From Actinomycetota bacterium (GTDB lineage: Bacteria > Actinomycetota > Acidimicrobiia > IMCC26256 > PALSA-610): a stretch of DNA of 52,948 nt. Within the stretch, counting starts at the first letter, position 1. Every line of letters starts with the position of its first letter. Where the stretch lies: positions 1 through 52,948 of the forward strand of contig SXHN01000058.1 in assembly GCA_005773635.1 (NCBI GenBank). Direction: 5' to 3'. This document shows positions 50,582 through 52,948 of this stretch, one piece after another. The position numbers and the translations under genes are program-made. Below the pieces are notes generated by a model. That model did no database searches, was not told the origin of the DNA, and saw only the letters and a program-made list of their open reading frames with translations.

Positions 50582-51082
50582 GTGGCCGATTTCTTATCTG
50601 ATGCTTGGTTCGTAGCAGTCAACGAACGACTCACTCAGGCGGCGCCAACCTTGGGGTCATCCGCTGCGAGATCATCGCGGAAAGCCCCGAAGGGTCTCAC
50701 GCTGCCGATTGTCGTGGCAATTGAACTCAGCGACCATCTCGGTGTCGCCACCGACCCAGACGAAACCGAACCCAACGAAGCGCAGCCCGGGATTGCGGGT
50801 GTGAGATCGTGGCATCTTCGCATCGACGAGGATGGTGCTCGAATGGCGCCTGGAGTGCCGGAAGATCTCCGGCCGACAATCACGATATTCACCGATACCG
50901 CGACTAGTCGTGCACTTGCATCCAGCAAGACCAACGCTCAACGCTCAATTGATACGGGCCGGTTACGAGTGCGCGGCGACCTCAATGCGCTGGCGGCCAT
51001 GACATCGGTCATCGAACAACTCGGTACGATCCCGATCGATGTAACCCATACTTCCACCTCGGAGACAGGTAGCCGAAAATGA
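50582..51082 (+). CDS. SCP2 sterol-carrier-like domain protein
   Basis: The 166-residue protein opens ADFLSDAWFVAVNERL and ends with RVRGDLNALAAMTSVIEQL, a pattern of small SCP2-like lipid-binding proteins. A central beta sheet (VVAIELSDHLG, SWHLRIDEDGARM, PTITIFTDTAT) fits the same fold. It may bind fatty acyl or sterol-CoA. Its stop overlaps the acyl-CoA dehydrogenase start by 4 bases. GTG at 50582 was chosen for the box 8 bases upstream. Confidence 0.75.
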   Translation: MADFLSDAWFVAVNERLTQAAPTLGSSAARSSRKAPKGLTLPIVVAIELSDHLGVATDPDETEPNEAQPGIAGVRSWHLRIDEDGARMAPGVPEDLRPTITIFTDTATSRALASSKTNAQRSIDTGRLRVRGDLNALAAMTSVIEQLGTIPIDVTHTSTSETGSRK

Positions 51083-52302
51083 CGATTTCTCTCGAAGTAT
51101 TTCGCAACGAGGCACTGGCGTTTTTCGAAGCGAACTGCGAGCGCAGGGTCGAAGAAGCCGCATTCGTATGGGGACGCGGCGCCGACTCAGTCGCGATGTT
51201 CGAAGAAATGAGCAAGGAAGCCGAAGCCGCGATGGTCGCGTCGGCGAAAAGATGGCGTTCAACAATGTTTGACGCGGGCTTTGGTTGGATTACCGGCCCC
51301 ACTGAGTACGGCGGCCGCGGCCTCAGTTCTGAGTACCAGCGGGCCTTCGGCGAAACCGCCACTGACTTTCGAATTCCCAACGAATCGCCATTCACCATCG
51401 GTTTGGGAATGGTTGCACCAACGATCTTGGCCCATGGCATAGATGAAGTGCGCGACGCTTACCTCACAGCGCTCTGGCGAGGCGACATCGTTGGCTGTCA
51501 ACTCTTCTCTGAGCCAGTCGCCGGGTCCGACCTTGCGGGTATCCAAACCAAGGCCGAACGCGACGGCGACGAATGGGTCATCAACGGTCAGAAAGTGTGG
51601 ACGTCAGGTGCGCAGTATTCCGACATCGGTGAAATCATCACGCGCACATCTCTTGACAAACCCAAACACAAGGGCATGACGATGTTCCTGATCGACATGC
51701 ACGCGCCTGGTGTAGAGATCCGCCCATTGCGCCAAATGACAGGCGGCGCCTCATTTAACGAGGTGTTCCTCACCGATGTCCGTGTGCATGACTCACATCG
51801 TCTCGGCGGGGTCGATGAGGGGTGGGGCGTTGCACTCACCACACTCATGAATGAACGTATGGCAATCGGTGCCGGTGGCGGAGGAAGCGCCTCGGGAAAT
51901 CGCGGCGTCGAGCGGATTCTACAAATGGCCCAACATTTCGACGTGCACGCCGATCCAGTAGTGCGCCAAAAGATCGCCAACTATTACGTACATTCACGCG
52001 CCGCAGCGCTCACCAACCTGCGCGCAGTGAGCAAGATCAAAGCCGGACAAACACCAGGGCCTGAGCTTTCCATTGCAAAACTCGCTGGCACCAACAACAT
52101 GCTTCGCCTTGGTCAGCTTGTCAGCGATGTGCTCGGCCCGAGATTGGTTGCCAATACTGGCGAATGGGGAACGTTCTCTTGGAGTGAAATGATCACCGGC
52201 ACCCCGGGAGCCAGAGTTGCGGGCGGTACCGATGAGGTCATGCGCAACATTCTCGGAGAACGAGTTCTGGGCCTCCCCAAAGACCCAAGTCACCAAAAGT
52301 AA
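51079..52302 (+). CDS. acyl-CoA dehydrogenase
   Basis: The 407-residue protein has the ACAD flavin motifs CQLFSEPVAGSDL and WVINGQKVWTSGA in the middle and the C-terminal GGTDEVMRNILGERVLGLP. It introduces a 2,3-double bond into an acyl-CoA and passes electrons to ETF. The residue before GGT is Ala, not the catalytic Glu of medium-chain enzymes, so the base must sit elsewhere, as in isovaleryl or FadE-type subgroups, or the protein may work as part of a hetero-oligomer. The start overlaps the SCP2-like gene, so carrier and enzyme are coupled. Confidence 0.9.
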   Translation: MTISLEVFRNEALAFFEANCERRVEEAAFVWGRGADSVAMFEEMSKEAEAAMVASAKRWRSTMFDAGFGWITGPTEYGGRGLSSEYQRAFGETATDFRIPNESPFTIGLGMVAPTILAHGIDEVRDAYLTALWRGDIVGCQLFSEPVAGSDLAGIQTKAERDGDEWVINGQKVWTSGAQYSDIGEIITRTSLDKPKHKGMTMFLIDMHAPGVEIRPLRQMTGGASFNEVFLTDVRVHDSHRLGGVDEGWGVALTTLMNERMAIGAGGGGSASGNRGVERILQMAQHFDVHADPVVRQKIANYYVHSRAAALTNLRAVSKIKAGQTPGPELSIAKLAGTNNMLRLGQLVSDVLGPRLVANTGEWGTFSWSEMITGTPGARVAGGTDEVMRNILGERVLGLPKDPSHQK

Positions 52303-52320
52303 CGACAGGACCGGCGACCA

Positions 52321-52948
52321 ATGGGAAGTCCATTCGAGTGGCTGCGCTCAGTAGCGCGCGGTCGCAGCGACGAGGATCACCTACCGAGCGAAGCTGCATC
52401 AGCACTGGCTTCCCTGGCTCACGACCCTGCGCAGCTCGTTGTCGCATGCCGGCGTCTCCTCGACCACCACCGGTCGAACGGCGCACTGTGGTGGGTCGCT
52501 TCGCACATGCTCTCATCACCCGAGCCAGCCATCGCGGCTCGACGATGTCACGACCTGCTCACTAGCGACCGCACTGCATCTCGGCTTCGGGATGCGCTGC
52601 CGTTGTGCAACGAAGGCGAAACCGTTGGCGCAGTCGGATGGGCAGCAACGATTGGCACGGCGCTGGAGGAACGATTCGACATCGACGTGGTTGCAATCGT
52701 CGACCAAGACCACCATGTTGCCCGGCGGCAAGCCCGCGAGCGAGCCGCGCTGATCGAACCCTGGCAACTCGTCACTTCGCAGACAACGCTTTTGTTGGTC
52801 TCGGCTCTCGCCGCGACCCCAACGCAGCTGTTGGTTTCACGCGATGCGCAAGAGGCGATCATCGAAGCACCGTCGGCGGACGTGTGGGTGATCATGAGTG
52901 TCGGTCGCCTCGTGGCACCTCGAATATTCGAAGCTATTGGTTGCGCAA
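52321..52948 (+). CDS. uncharacterised protein, 3' partial
   Basis: A frame without stop runs from an ATG at 52321 to the window edge (209 codons seen). It starts GSPFEWLRSVARGRSD, has a helical region (SEAASALASLAHDPAQLVVA, LLDHHRSNGALWWVASHML), and then a Rossmann-like alternation (FDIDVVAIVDQD, TTLLLVSALAATPTQLLVS, ADVWVIMSVGRLV). This recalls the ligand-binding half of eIF2B/ribose isomerase-like folds only in outline, so I do not name it. It lies 18 bases after the acyl-CoA dehydrogenase and may share its transcript. Confidence 0.7.
   Translation, partial: MGSPFEWLRSVARGRSDEDHLPSEAASALASLAHDPAQLVVACRRLLDHHRSNGALWWVASHMLSSPEPAIAARRCHDLLTSDRTASRLRDALPLCNEGETVGAVGWAATIGTALEERFDIDVVAIVDQDHHVARRQARERAALIEPWQLVTSQTTLLLVSALAATPTQLLVSRDAQEAIIEAPSADVWVIMSVGRLVAPRIFEAIGCA

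Noticed and set aside
1-52948. CRISPR arrays, rRNA genes, insertion sequences, prophage genes
   Set aside because: No spaced repeat series, rRNA sequence, transposase or phage structural motif was seen on either strand.

Overview
The window looks like chromosomal DNA of an actinobacterium. My best guess, by inference, is an Acidimicrobiia-like lineage of moderate GC. The markers are a fused CofG-CofH (FbiC) protein for coenzyme F420, a homodimeric pyruvate dehydrogenase E1, WXG100 proteins with an FtsK/SpoIIIE ATPase, a CYP125-like P450, a DUF222/13E12-type HNH protein, and many genes whose -10 box (TAnnnT) lies only 6-8 bases before the start codon, as on leaderless mRNAs. There is no rRNA, CRISPR array, insertion sequence or phage structural gene. 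Two tRNA genes are present (Val-CAC and Cys-GCA).

Layout. 1-8.7 kb: the end of an HNH protein, tRNA-Val, an EthD-like protein, a PaaX-type regulator with an M20 amidohydrolase, a divergent fatty-acid desaturase, a nitroreductase, a tiny acidic protein and aceE. 8.9-14.6 kb: a five-gene minus-strand operon (SDR, NHL beta-propeller, sulfotransferase, DUF1214 protein, sulfotransferase) that is largely translationally coupled. 14.6-21.4 kb: a compact type VII-like module with two small helical WXG-type proteins, a larger WXG-type membrane protein, an unknown 186-residue protein and a 1440-residue FHA/FtsK ATPase. 21.4-27.8 kb: a DUF5522 protein, tRNA-Cys, an operon with an HMG-CoA-synthase-like/DUF35 fusion, an SCP-x-type thiolase, a PaaG-like crotonase and a NUDIX enzyme, then two related small proteins behind a perfect 17-bp operator-like palindrome, then an SDR behind a strongly folded leader. 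27.8-38.6 kb: agmatinase-family enzyme, MFS exporter, P450, ABC-F ATPase, fbiC, a PfkB kinase, a HAD phosphatase and a LOG-like protein. 38.6-43.3 kb: glycolate oxidase glcDEF with a small trailing gene, and a Cys-rich protein. 43.3-52.9 kb: a sulfotransferase remnant, an SDR, a lone GroES-like protein, a cupredoxin lipoprotein-ctaB-thioredoxin set for heme/copper oxidase assembly, a DMT-type membrane protein, a polyprenyl synthase coupled to an ABC exporter, an SCP2-like protein, an acyl-CoA dehydrogenase and a final gene that runs off the window.

Taken together the region suggests aerobic growth on lipid or steroid-like acyl-CoAs and glycolate, with F420 cofactor use. The parts most worth a second look are the minimal type VII-like module, the HMGCS/DUF35 fusion with altered catalytic residues, the folded RNA leader at 26.76-26.84 kb whose arm can also pair inside the next gene, and the leaderless promoter pattern. 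That pattern corrects several starts and predicts an ATC start for glcD.
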